Source of the DNA: Salinisphaera sp. G21_0
Lineage (GTDB): Bacteria; Pseudomonadota; Gammaproteobacteria; Pseudomonadales; Endozoicomonadaceae
Direction of reading: 5' to 3'
Length of the DNA stretch: 64,000 nt
NCBI RefSeq assembly: GCF_017744115.1
Contig: NZ_JAGHQW010000002.1
Coordinates: forward strand, 1-64,000
The first letter of the stretch is position 1, and each line of letters opens with the position of its first letter. Shown one piece after another: positions 45,421 through 54,039 of this stretch. Made by a program: the position numbers and the translations under genes. The notes under the pieces were generated by a model, which was given only the letters and a program-made list of their open reading frames with translations, ran no database searches and was not told the DNA's origin.

Positions 45421-46794
45421 TTACGGTTTATCCTTCATTACCAGTTTAGCCACGCCATCATCAGGATTGATGACGGTGGTGAATTGCCGGTGACTGGTCA
45501 GAATGTTGTGCAGCATCGGCTCCCGGGCCAGCTCCCTGAACGACAAGGGCATATCAGCAGCTAACTGGCCCTCAGCCCTCATCTGTTCCGCCTGTTGATA
45601 AAACCTGAGCATCACTGGCAGCACTTTACGAACGGTTTCCGGTAACCCGGCCACAGCAATGGCATTGGCATAAACGGCAGGCCCATAAGTTGCGGGCGGT
45701 GTAGCCAAAGCGGTTAAGTGCCGTTTGCTGTGCTGAATCCACTGTTTCTGCTGATCCTCTGGCAGACTTTTAAAGCTGGCGTATAACTCACTGCCTTCGG
45801 CCGGTGTAAACAACCTTGCAGTGGCCCCCAGGGAGGCAAGGGCAAGAAACTCATTGGGATTTCTGGTCAAATTATTCAGTTGCAACCATTGCCCCCGCTT
45901 TTGCAGGTAGACCTGCATGGGGTTCAGCTTCGGCTCCCTGAACAGCCTGTCCAGCAGTAACTTCTGTTGATTCATGGACCGCCAGGTATTCTGGGTGAGA
46001 TAAACAGAGCCTTTTGCCTCCAAATGGCCACGGAATCCGGCAATATTCACCACCCAATGGTCGTACCATAGATTCATATCATCGTGACTGATGCTCTTGT
46101 TCTGTATCCCGGTATTAAGCACGGTATACATGGACAAAGAGCCCTCGTTATACATCATATGGCGAAGGTGGCTATGGGGCAGATAGACAATTTCAAACAA
46201 CCGGGCAGCTGAAGGGTGTTTGGTAATAATCGAGCGAGCCAGCGGGTAAATCTTCTCAGCATAGGGTGCTGTAACCGATAGGAAATCCACCGAATTTTCA
46301 GGAACAGGCTTAGCCAGAGCTTTAGCAGCGCGCTTACGTGCCTCCGGCGATAAAGTGACCGCATCCAGAATGGCTGTCGCCCGGAGAACTTCATAAGAGA
46401 TAGCGTCCAGCCCCGCAATCTCCCTGGAAAGCTGCTGGAACGATGGCTCTGACAGCCTGGGAGTATCAGGGTCAGTCTGAGGTACCACAAATGCCTTATA
46501 GGCCTCGTGGGAGCCATTTCTTAACAGCTGAAGGCAATATAATCGGGATAGTGCTCTTGACACTTCCCGATGGATTGCCGCCGATGACCACTGTGTAGAT
46601 AACTCCGGTGTCACCACTGGATTAGCCAGCACCCATGAGAGTTGCTCTATTTGCTCCCGGGAAATATCCAGCTGATCGGCAAAATGCTTGTGGATATACT
46701 TTTTAATGGGATCCAGCCGGTTTTCAGCCACAATCAACGGGCTAACCAACAGCAGAAGCACCAGCGAAACCCAGGAGAATGTCATTGTTTTCAT
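45421..46794 (-). CDS. Exported protein of unknown function
   Basis: About 457 residues with a signal peptide (MTFSWVSLVLLLLVSPLIVA, cleaved around AEN). The mature part is mostly helical with no recognised motif; segments such as LPHSHLRHMMYNEGSL and WYDHWVVNIAGFRGHLEAKG might hold metal-like His residues. Start 46794 is chosen because of the signal peptide; the codons further upstream encode nothing recognisable. I cannot assign a family. Confidence 0.6.
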   Translation of the reverse strand: MKTMTFSWVSLVLLLLVSPLIVAENRLDPIKKYIHKHFADQLDISREQIEQLSWVLANPVVTPELSTQWSSAAIHREVSRALSRLYCLQLLRNGSHEAYKAFVVPQTDPDTPRLSEPSFQQLSREIAGLDAISYEVLRATAILDAVTLSPEARKRAAKALAKPVPENSVDFLSVTAPYAEKIYPLARSIITKHPSAARLFEIVYLPHSHLRHMMYNEGSLSMYTVLNTGIQNKSISHDDMNLWYDHWVVNIAGFRGHLEAKGSVYLTQNTWRSMNQQKLLLDRLFREPKLNPMQVYLQKRGQWLQLNNLTRNPNEFLALASLGATARLFTPAEGSELYASFKSLPEDQQKQWIQHSKRHLTALATPPATYGPAVYANAIAVAGLPETVRKVLPVMLRFYQQAEQMRAEGQLAADMPLSFRELAREPMLHNILTSHRQFTTVINPDDGVAKLVMKDKP

Positions 46795-47171
46795 AATAAG
46801 CTTTCTTTTCTGGAATTGTTGCCATGACTGGAAACCGTTGTGAGCAGACTTCCCGGGGATGAACACCCTATAAGGCGGCAAACTATGGAGGCCAGGGTCA
46901 ACACCAATATCCGCATCCAATGCTCGCAGCAACAGGTCTCAGGAATGATAAGAAAGATAGATGCTGATGGTTTAGTCAGCCACATGAAAGGAGCATTATT
47001 TCTTAAAGGTATATAAAACCTCTCCAAAGCCTGGGCTGTAACTCCAACACAACCACTGATTTTTCATTATTAGTCATATTGTTTTATTCGGCTGTCAAAA
47101 CGGGGGCTATTCTTAATCGATGCTCCAAACCCGATTGGCATTGAACTCCATTGACAGGGGAGAAAACAGCC
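46795..47171. other. Divergent gene-free region
   Basis: This lies between the divergent exported-protein gene and the SnoaL-like gene. No gene, strong hairpin or repeat was seen. The right half is AT-rich and probably carries both promoters, but no boxes were clear. Confidence 0.4.
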
Positions 47172-47606
47172 ATGGCTGACCTCGACCTGGCAACCAGACT
47201 GGTAGACCAGTTTTTCTCAGAGATCGCTGACAGCTATTGCCGTAAGGATCTCGACGCAATCATCGGTCACTACCAACCCGATCCGGGTCTGCTTTTCTGG
47301 AACGCTGAGGGTGACACCATTACCTCTGTTGACCAGTTAACCCTCTGGTATGAAGAACTGTTCCGGCGATTTGATATCAAATCGGTCAATTTCCGGCTTG
47401 AAGAGATTTATGCGGATGAAAACACCATTGTTTCCGGGAGCCTGTGGGTACTGTCCACGCTGCGAAAAACTGGGGAAGAAAAGCCCGGGGAAGAAAAGCT
47501 TGAAGAAGAGCAGTCCCTGAGAGCCACTCACCTGCTTAAAAAACACGATGGCAGATGGCTTATCCATCACCTGCATGTTTCACCAACCCACTTTCTACCG
47601 GATTAA
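47172..47606 (+). CDS. SnoaL/NTF2-like protein
   Basis: A 144-residue protein with the cone-shaped SnoaL/DUF4440-type fold: a first helix (LATRLVDQFFSEIADSYCRK), DLDAIIGHYQPD, ITSVDQLTLWYEELFRRF, and terminal strands THLLKKHDGRWLIHHLHVSP. Between them is a Glu/Lys repeat (EEKPGEEKLEEEQ). Such proteins bind or isomerise small molecules; the substrate is unknown. The stop overlaps the MFS start (TAATG), so the pair is coupled and may serve the same compound. Confidence 0.75.
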   Translation: MADLDLATRLVDQFFSEIADSYCRKDLDAIIGHYQPDPGLLFWNAEGDTITSVDQLTLWYEELFRRFDIKSVNFRLEEIYADENTIVSGSLWVLSTLRKTGEEKPGEEKLEEEQSLRATHLLKKHDGRWLIHHLHVSPTHFLPD

Positions 47607-48922
47607 TGACTCAAACAACGCCCAAACGATGCATTACCGCATCTTCCAGTCAATACAAGCTGGCATCTTCCATATCACTGGGAGGCATGCTGGAGATTTA
47701 CGATTTCCTGATATATGGCTTGATGGCCAGCTATATTGCCGAGAACTTTTTTCCTGCTGAGGACCATATCACCTCATTAATCAACACATTTGCCACCTTT
47801 GCCATTGGTTACCTGACCCGTCCCTTCGGTGGTGTTGTCTTTGGCCACTTCGGGGACCGCTATGGCCGTAAAAAGACCTTTACCTTTTCCATCTTTCTGA
47901 TGGCAGTAACCACCGCATTGATGGGCTGCCTGCCCGGATGGAACAGTATAGGTTCAGCAGCCCCCATCACGCTGATCCTGTTACGCTTACTGCAGGGGTT
48001 CTCCCTGGGGGGAGAAATTCCGGGAGCCATCACTTATCTCAGTGAGACAACACCTGAAAGACGCGGGTTGGTGATCGGCATTCTGTTTCTGGCCATTATG
48101 ATTGGTGTATCGTTCGGGACATTCGTGCATGGCATGCTTGAAATGTACCTTCCGGCAGAAGCCATGAAGGAGTGGGGCTGGCGTGTCCCTTTCTGGGTCG
48201 GTGGATCCCTCGGAATCATCAGCTATCACATTCGCAAACACTTCTCCGAATCCGGATTTTTCGAAGCACTGGACCAGACCAAAGCACAGGCTTCCATACC
48301 GATTGTTCTCCTTTTCACACAACATACCCGGGGGGTTATCTGCGGGCTCATGACCATTGGCCTGTGTGGATCAACCGTGACTATCTACAGCATTTACATG
48401 CCGGGTTTCCTCTCGTCGCTGCTGGGGTTTCCCAGGGAAGCCGTTGCCTGGCACACCACCCTGGCGTTTTTGATGCTATCGCCACTCTGTCTGATATTCG
48501 GGCTGCTGTCCGACCTGATGAATCACAAACTGATTCTGGGCATTATGGCCATTGTTGTCGCCACCACTTCCTGGCCAGCGTTTCAGTACTTCTCGTCACC
48601 GGACGCCGAACTGAATAAGATCCTGTTGATCTGTGGCCTGCTGGCAGCAACTGCATCGGGTGCACTGCCGCCATTGTTGATCAGTTTTTTTCCAACGGAG
48701 ATTCGCTATACCGGCATTGCCACCTGCTACAATTTCGGGTTTGCAATTTTTGGCGGCATCGCCCCTTTTACCTCAACATTACTGGCTAAATACTCCAGTA
48801 ATACCACGGGACCGGCTATCTACCTTTCTCTTATTGCTGTGATCAGCCTGATCGCCCTGTTTATTCCCTGGCCAAACGTTCAGCTGACAACGGACCAGTT
48901 CGATGAGGAAAGAAATCTTTAA
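47606..48922 (+). CDS. MFS transporter, metabolite:H+ symporter type
   Basis: A 438-residue 12-helix permease. The signature loop reads GHFGDRYGRKKTF (about 90-102), preceded by FATFAIGYLTRPFGGVVF, and LLRLLQGFSLGGEIPGAITYLSE is typical of the ProP/ShiA/KgtP metabolite:H+ symporter group. The substrate could be a compatible solute or an organic acid; I cannot decide. The start at 47606 overlaps the SnoaL gene stop. Confidence 0.85.
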   Translation: MTQTTPKRCITASSSQYKLASSISLGGMLEIYDFLIYGLMASYIAENFFPAEDHITSLINTFATFAIGYLTRPFGGVVFGHFGDRYGRKKTFTFSIFLMAVTTALMGCLPGWNSIGSAAPITLILLRLLQGFSLGGEIPGAITYLSETTPERRGLVIGILFLAIMIGVSFGTFVHGMLEMYLPAEAMKEWGWRVPFWVGGSLGIISYHIRKHFSESGFFEALDQTKAQASIPIVLLFTQHTRGVICGLMTIGLCGSTVTIYSIYMPGFLSSLLGFPREAVAWHTTLAFLMLSPLCLIFGLLSDLMNHKLILGIMAIVVATTSWPAFQYFSSPDAELNKILLICGLLAATASGALPPLLISFFPTEIRYTGIATCYNFGFAIFGGIAPFTSTLLAKYSSNTTGPAIYLSLIAVISLIALFIPWPNVQLTTDQFDEERNL

Positions 48923-49100
48923 GTCTGCCAGCCAAAATACATTTCCTTGAACCAGGGGATTGTGCGTCGAAACAATTTCTGGCCTGAAATGCAAAGCGGG
49001 TCAACGCACAGGCCATCCATTGATTTATTGTAATCATCAATAGCCAACAGGATAATTTCCTGTATAAATTAGCTTCAGATAACAAATGCAAGGCTTAATA

Positions 49101-50105
49101 ATGAATGCATTGATTTGGTATAAAAGTTCGTTTTTTCCAGCGCTAACCCTATGCCTGTTGCCAATAGCGGCCTATTCTGATGCTTATAACGACTGTTTAT
49201 ACAAACAACTCAAAGAAGGTGCTGATTCACTGACACTGGCTGAAATCCGCCAGCAATGCCAGACAGTTGTCGCTGAAAGTACGGAAGACGCTGATAACGT
49301 CGTTGAACAGCGGTTACAGGAAGAAGAAGAAACTCTGGACAACCGGTTTGCCATCACACCTCACCGACCCAACTACCTGCTACCCATTTCCTACAATAAA
49401 AGCCCTAACCCAAGCCCCTTTGAAATCCGGAATATTGATGATTTCTCCAGTACCGAGATCAAGTTTCAACTGAGTATGAAAGCTCCCCTGGCCCAGGGAG
49501 TATTCAATGGTTACGGTGATATCTTCGTTGCCTACACCAACACCTCCTGGTGGCAGGCTTATAACAGTAACTCGGCACCCTTTCGGGAAACCAATCATGA
49601 GCCGGAAGTGTATATGGTTTTCCCCACCAACCATCAGCTCTGGGGATTTGAATTAAATGCGGTTTTTGCCGGGCTGACTCACCAGTCCAATGGTCGCAGC
49701 GGAGAACTTTCCAGAAGCTGGAACAGAATCTACGCACAGTTGGTTTTTTCCAGAGACAATGTTGTGGTGAGCATCAAACCCTGGTGGCGGATTCCGGAGC
49801 CGGAAAAAAAGCCCGGCCAGCAAAGCAGTTCCCGGGGGGATGATAACCCTGATATTGAAAAGTATATGGGCCATGGTGAGTTGCATCTGGGTTACCAGGT
49901 CCGGGAGCACAATCTTGGCATGACGTTAAGAAATAATTTGCGAAGTGATAACAAAGGTGCCGTTCAACTGGACTGGTCATTTCCAATTAACAAAAGATTC
50001 CGGGGTTATATTCAATACTTCAATGGCTACGGTGAAAGCCTGATTGATTACAACGATAGCGCTAATCGACTGAGCATTGGCGTCATGCTGACCGACTGGT
50101 TATAA
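49101..50105 (+). CDS. pldA: Outer-membrane phospholipase A
   Basis: An integral outer-membrane enzyme that cleaves phospholipids when membrane asymmetry is lost. The product is 334 residues with a signal peptide ending near AYSDA. A linker of about 70 residues follows, then the 12-strand barrel with YTNTSWWQAYN, NHEPEVYM, and the catalytic set HQSNGRSG (His, Ser) and SRSWNR (Asn). Calcium-dependent dimeric activity is expected. ATG 49101 is preferred over 49086. In symbionts and pathogens PldA can also affect host membranes. Confidence 0.9.
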   Translation: MNALIWYKSSFFPALTLCLLPIAAYSDAYNDCLYKQLKEGADSLTLAEIRQQCQTVVAESTEDADNVVEQRLQEEEETLDNRFAITPHRPNYLLPISYNKSPNPSPFEIRNIDDFSSTEIKFQLSMKAPLAQGVFNGYGDIFVAYTNTSWWQAYNSNSAPFRETNHEPEVYMVFPTNHQLWGFELNAVFAGLTHQSNGRSGELSRSWNRIYAQLVFSRDNVVVSIKPWWRIPEPEKKPGQQSSSRGDDNPDIEKYMGHGELHLGYQVREHNLGMTLRNNLRSDNKGAVQLDWSFPINKRFRGYIQYFNGYGESLIDYNDSANRLSIGVMLTDWL

Positions 50106-50147
50106 CCCCGGAAACAAGGGAAGCCCTGAACACTTCCCGTTAAATGT

Positions 50148-51575
50148 TTAAACTGCCGGACTGGTTTGTTGAAGATCCTGGCCTTTGCGGAACAGACCAA
50201 AACCCATCATGGCAAGTACCACAGCAAGAACCGGACTGAGCCAGTTTAAAAGAGCCCAGGGCGCATACTCAATAACGGCAACACCCAGCGTCGAGGCAAA
50301 AAACGCACCCCCGGTAGTCCAGGGTATAAGCGCTGTGGTGAGTGTCGCCCCTTCTTCCAGAGAGCGCGAAAGCACACGGCGATCTACGCCCTTTCGATCA
50401 TAGGCTTCACTGAACAGCTGACCACCCAATATGATCGATATGTAAGCTTCCCCCATGGTCAGATTTCCCGTGAAGCAGGCAATAACGGTGGTCGCAACCA
50501 GAGTGGATGCCCTGGTTATTTTTATCACAATCGTTTGTATAAGCACCTGCAAAAAACGGCAACGCTCCAGAATACCACCCAATGCCAGGGCCATAAGAGA
50601 TAATGACAGTGTCCACATCATTGAGGTGATACCCCCTCGTCCAAGCAATGCATCCAGGCTCTCCAGGCCAGTCGCAACCGTGCCGCCGCCATAAAGACTG
50701 TTAAGCACCGTGGGCAGACTCTGATCCTGCAGGACGATAGCCAGCACCACCGCAACAGAGGATGCCACCATCATGCTGGGCTCTGCGGCAACACGGGCCA
50801 TACTGAGCAACAACATGGCGATCAGCGGTAACAAAGTCAGTGCATTGATCGTGAAGGTATCCTTTAAAGCCACTTGCATGGCGGACAACTGTTCAGCGGG
50901 CAACGGGTTCTCAGCGTAACCGAGCCCCATTAGCGAGAATATCACCAGGGCCAGCAGATAGGCCGGTCCTGTAGTAAACAGCATGCTCTGAATATGGGAG
51001 TAGAGATCAACTCTTGAGGTCATGGCAGCCAGGTTAGTGGTATCAGAAACCGGTGACATCTTGTCACCAAAGCAGGCACCTGAGATAACCATTCCGGCAA
51101 CCAGGGGAGCGGGTATGCCCATGGTGGTCCCGATCCCCATCAGGACAACCCCCATGGTGCCAACCGTTCCCCAGCTGGTACCAGTGGCCAGGGACATCAG
51201 GCTACAGAGAAGCAACCCGGCAGGCAGGAAAAGCGCCGGACTGACAAATTCAATACCGTAGTAAATCAATGTTGCCAGCGTACCACTTTGAATAAACGCA
51301 GCGATCAGTACCCCGATCAGAATAAAAATATAAATCGCCGTCAGCGCTCCGCTAATCCCGGCATTCATGGCACCCCGAATGGCACGAAAGTCATAGCCAA
51401 GGGCAAAGGCACTGATGGAAGCGATCATCAGGGACAACAGAATCAAGCTGTGCAGGCTGGTTTCCAGAACAAAAAGCCCGACACTAATGACGCCAATGAT
51501 TGCAGCAAGGGTGATAAAAGCATGGAGAAAACCGGGCTCTTTCCATGATGTTTCTGCCGAAGTCGATACAGCCAA
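50148..51575 (-). CDS. nhaC: Na+/H+ antiporter NhaC family
   Basis: A 475-residue inner-membrane antiporter with about eleven helices. Motifs include LATGTSWGTVGTMG, SGACFGDKMSPVSDTTNLA (the NhaC signature with Asp residues, about 184-202), and FTGNLTMGEAYISIILGG. It exchanges sodium for protons, as expected in a marine organism. TTG 51575 is the start, with AGGAG seven bases upstream; the reading frame extends nine codons further without support. Confidence 0.88.
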   Translation of the reverse strand: MAVSTSAETSWKEPGFLHAFITLAAIIGVISVGLFVLETSLHSLILLSLMIASISAFALGYDFRAIRGAMNAGISGALTAIYIFILIGVLIAAFIQSGTLATLIYYGIEFVSPALFLPAGLLLCSLMSLATGTSWGTVGTMGVVLMGIGTTMGIPAPLVAGMVISGACFGDKMSPVSDTTNLAAMTSRVDLYSHIQSMLFTTGPAYLLALVIFSLMGLGYAENPLPAEQLSAMQVALKDTFTINALTLLPLIAMLLLSMARVAAEPSMMVASSVAVVLAIVLQDQSLPTVLNSLYGGGTVATGLESLDALLGRGGITSMMWTLSLSLMALALGGILERCRFLQVLIQTIVIKITRASTLVATTVIACFTGNLTMGEAYISIILGGQLFSEAYDRKGVDRRVLSRSLEEGATLTTALIPWTTGGAFFASTLGVAVIEYAPWALLNWLSPVLAVVLAMMGFGLFRKGQDLQQTSPAV

Positions 51576-51705
51576 ACCAGAACTCCTTTGGATACTGGGC
51601 AAATAGCCAGATATAAATATTTATTTCCCAGTATGAAATTACGTTATTTTTAAGAATTTGATGGATTTATATCCCAATCAATCTATTTAGCAAGTGTAAT
51701 GACAA

Positions 51706-52040
51706 AAATATTACTCTGCCGGACGATAATCGGGATCTCTTCAACAACCGTCAGGCGTGATGACTTATCCCCTGAGGCAGGCATCATCCATACCAACCTG
51801 GTCTCCCTGCGCTGGCGGCAGGGAGAGAAGGCTTCAGTGGATTTCCCTTGATGGCAACATCGGTTAACCCTCTTTAAGCCACCACCATTGCAGTACGATA
51901 CAGTGCTGTTTTACATCAATGGTGGAACCATTCACGCCCCTGGCGAGTTGCCGCAAGTCAACACAGGGCCTGAGCTGGATTTTGCCTGGATCGCCACCCG
52001 AACAACATCCATTGTTATTGGCCTGAAGGATATCGCGTAG
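51706..52040 (+). pseudogene. Decayed coding stretch of unknown origin
   Basis: Two pieces read like protein. DDLSPEAGIIHTNLVSLRWR runs to a TGA near 51850, and from about 51880, in another frame, YDTVLFYINGGTIHAPGELP continues QVNTGPELDFAWIATRTTSIVIGLKDIA to a TAG. No start codon or family is recognisable. It fills most of the gap between nhaC and the small exported-protein operon. Confidence 0.35.
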
Positions 52041-52143
52041 CCGTAACTGATAAGACTCATAAGTAACGTAAATATTGTTTTATTAATCAAGATGGTAAAA
52101 TCATCGTTCAAATTTAGTGAAGTTATTAATTTTGGAGTTGAAT

Positions 52144-52269
52144 ATGTAATTTAAGAAAACCAAATTTAATATCACTTTTGTTGCCACCCTACTGGCCACT
52201 TCTTTCGATCCAGTTGATTCTGAAATGGCTCTTGAATCCAGGAGAAGGGAAGGCAATCCCCCTGACTAA
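52144..52269 (+). pseudogene. Small signal-peptide-like reading frame stopped at codon 2
   Basis: GGAG eight bases before an ATG at 52144 looks like a real initiation site, yet the second codon is TAA. The same frame then runs open for 39 codons, FKKTKFNITFVATLLATSFD and onward, a basic-then-hydrophobic start as in a signal peptide, to TAA at 52267. It ends three bases before the next gene. Most simply this is a first operon gene killed by a nonsense change (for example AAA to TAA). Confidence 0.45.
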
Positions 52270-52271
52270 TA

Positions 52272-52637
52272 ATGAAAAAATTATTTTTAGCATTGATGTT
52301 TTCGTCTTCTGTTTTTGCCCAGACACAAAGTCCAATTCACATTGGTGGCAAAGACAATATCGAAGAAGCGATTCGAATGACACGAGTCACAACAGTAGAG
52401 ATCAAAGTGTCATCGATGTCGAAATCGTCTGACTATGAAATCACTGTAGATGGTGAAGTGATTGATACAACTGGAGTGATCCGGGCTCATTCCACCATGA
52501 AGATTGATGTACCTCTTATATTCAAAACATCAAATAAACCACAGAGGTTTCAAATCTGTTCTGTTTCGATCCCCGGTGAGAGTGATCTATTCAGGACTCG
52601 TGTTTGTACCAACGCTGATCTCGTATTCATTATTTGA
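52272..52637 (+). CDS. Small exported protein 1 of a three-gene operon
   Basis: A 121-residue protein with a signal peptide (MKKLFLALMFSSSVFAQ). The mature part is beta-rich (VTTVEIKVSSMSKSSDYEIT, then DTTGVIRAHSTMKIDVPLIF) with two cysteines (QICSVS, TRVCTNAD) that could form a disulfide. The family is unknown. No strong ribosome-binding site precedes ATG 52272, so it may depend on the truncated leader frame upstream. Lower GC than most neighbours suggests a separate origin. Confidence 0.6.
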   Translation: MKKLFLALMFSSSVFAQTQSPIHIGGKDNIEEAIRMTRVTTVEIKVSSMSKSSDYEITVDGEVIDTTGVIRAHSTMKIDVPLIFKTSNKPQRFQICSVSIPGESDLFRTRVCTNADLVFII

Positions 52638-52644
52638 GGAAATC

Positions 52645-53094
52645 ATGAACATCAAATCCATTTTCGCTGCTACACTTTTCGTTTCTACTTCTGCAATGGC
52701 TCTTGATGATAATCAAATGCAGTTTTCTACTGACGTTGATCCAATGTATGGAATCGAAATTACCGATGCACAAGGTGCTCTTCGATTCAAAGGAGAAGCT
52801 GCTTCCAATCCAACGACATTCAAAGTTATTTCCAATACGGGAGAAACATTGACTGTCCGTGCCGAATTGGCATCCCTGAATACTCCATCGGGTCAACCTG
52901 TTAATGATCTTAAAGATGGTCTCTATATGGGTATTGGCTCAAATGCCCACAAGATAGCCGACGGTGCTGATTTCATCAATCTGAAATCAGACAAAGTGTA
53001 TCCTGCTACAGCTCAGTTCGTGAATATCAAACGGACAGATGTCAAAGCAGGAACGTATGACGCGATCATCACTCTGACCGTTCAGCACAAGTAA
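52645..53094 (+). CDS. Small exported protein 2, fimbrillin-like beta protein
   Basis: A 149-residue protein with a signal peptide (MNIKSIFAATLFVSTSAMA). The mature domain has alternating strands ending with TAQFVNIKRTDVKAGTYDAI, then ITLTVQHK; the AGTYxxxITLTV ending resembles Ig-like major fimbrial subunits (CS1 or chaperone-usher type). This is a weak resemblance only, and no chaperone or usher is present. GAGGA precedes ATG 52645. It sits between the other two small exported genes. Confidence 0.6.
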   Translation: MNIKSIFAATLFVSTSAMALDDNQMQFSTDVDPMYGIEITDAQGALRFKGEAASNPTTFKVISNTGETLTVRAELASLNTPSGQPVNDLKDGLYMGIGSNAHKIADGADFINLKSDKVYPATAQFVNIKRTDVKAGTYDAIITLTVQHK

Positions 53095-53103
53095 GAGAGA
53101 CAA

Positions 53104-53463
53104 ATGAAGAAACTTATTACTATTGCCGCTATGACGCTTTCCATGCATGTATTTGCTGACTCAATTCGTACTGCTGATGGAATCTCCTGTTCTTTCGATG
53201 CTGATGATTCTCCATGGAGTATGGAGACCTATGCTGAAATGGGAAATGACGATTACGATAATCAGTATGAAAGAGGACACAACAATAGCGCAAGAGATAA
53301 TAATAAGTTTGGTGTGAAGCTCGTGTATAAATTTGGCGGACCGGCGAGACTCCAGTGTAATGATCTTTATCAACTGGAGCTTCGAGATAAAGAAGCTCGT
53401 GTAAAGCAATTGGAAGCCAAACTCAAGATGTACGAAAAAGCTTCGAAACTGGCATGGAAATGA
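53104..53463 (+). CDS. Small exported protein 3 with C-terminal coiled coil
   Basis: A 119-residue protein with a signal peptide (ITIAAMTLSMHVFA), then DGISCSFDADDSPWSMETYA, a hydrophilic Asp/Asn-rich region (DYDNQYERGHNNSARDNN), a short strand KFGVKLVYKFGG, and a terminal coiled coil (LELRDKEARVKQLEAKLKMY). It looks like a periplasmic or surface accessory protein. AGAGAG lies before ATG, ten bases after the previous gene, so the three are one operon. The family is unknown. Confidence 0.6.
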   Translation: MKKLITIAAMTLSMHVFADSIRTADGISCSFDADDSPWSMETYAEMGNDDYDNQYERGHNNSARDNNKFGVKLVYKFGGPARLQCNDLYQLELRDKEARVKQLEAKLKMYEKASKLAWK

Positions 53464-53649
53464 TTTGTCAAACTAAAAAATAATTTATATTTCAACCAAT
53501 TACCGCAAAACATTCCTCGCAAAAAAAACCTCCTGAAATGAACTATGGCTTGGCAATATTGTCAGACCCTGTAACCAGAGTGTTATGCAAAAACAAAGCC
53601 CCAGCCCTTACTATTTCGATCATTAAGGGATCACACCGGGAGAAGGAGT

Positions 53650-53994
53650 ATGGAATTAACCATTAATCTCGAAAGCTATCAAAACTACACACTGATTATT
53701 CTGGATGGCGATCTTAATGCCAGTACCATCCAAATACTGGAGAATGCTGTAGAGAATGCAACCAGAATCGACACCAGCCATATTGTACTGGATTGCACGC
53801 TACTCAAAAGCATCAGTAGCGATGGGTTGCAATTACTCCTTCATTGTCAGGTACAGCTGGCAGGACATTTCTATCTCTCGCTTTATAACGTACCCAATAA
53901 TGTTGCCTCACTGATGGAGTTATGCGGCATTACGTATTTCATCCAGATGAACACGCAGGAGCAGAATCAAAAAAAACAGTCAGCATCAGCCTGA
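53650..53994 (+). CDS. STAS-domain protein (anti-anti-sigma type)
   Basis: A 114-residue single STAS domain (about 1-95), with IDTSHIVLDCTLLKSISSDG followed by LQLLLHC. The Ser/Ser-Asp-Gly-Leu motif is where anti-sigma antagonists are phosphorylated. No anti-sigma kinase or phosphatase gene is nearby. A GGGAG site lies seven bases before ATG. It could act in a partner-switch system encoded elsewhere or in lipid/ABC transport as MlaB does. Confidence 0.75.
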   Translation: MELTINLESYQNYTLIILDGDLNASTIQILENAVENATRIDTSHIVLDCTLLKSISSDGLQLLLHCQVQLAGHFYLSLYNVPNNVASLMELCGITYFIQMNTQEQNQKKQSASA

Positions 53995-54039
53995 TCCATA
54001 AAGGCGGCACTAAAAAACAGTACCGCCTTTTTCCGCTTC

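Noticed and set aside
52272..53463. Chaperone-usher or CS1 fimbrial operon
   Set aside because: Only one product has a fimbrillin-like end; no chaperone, usher or adhesin gene is present.
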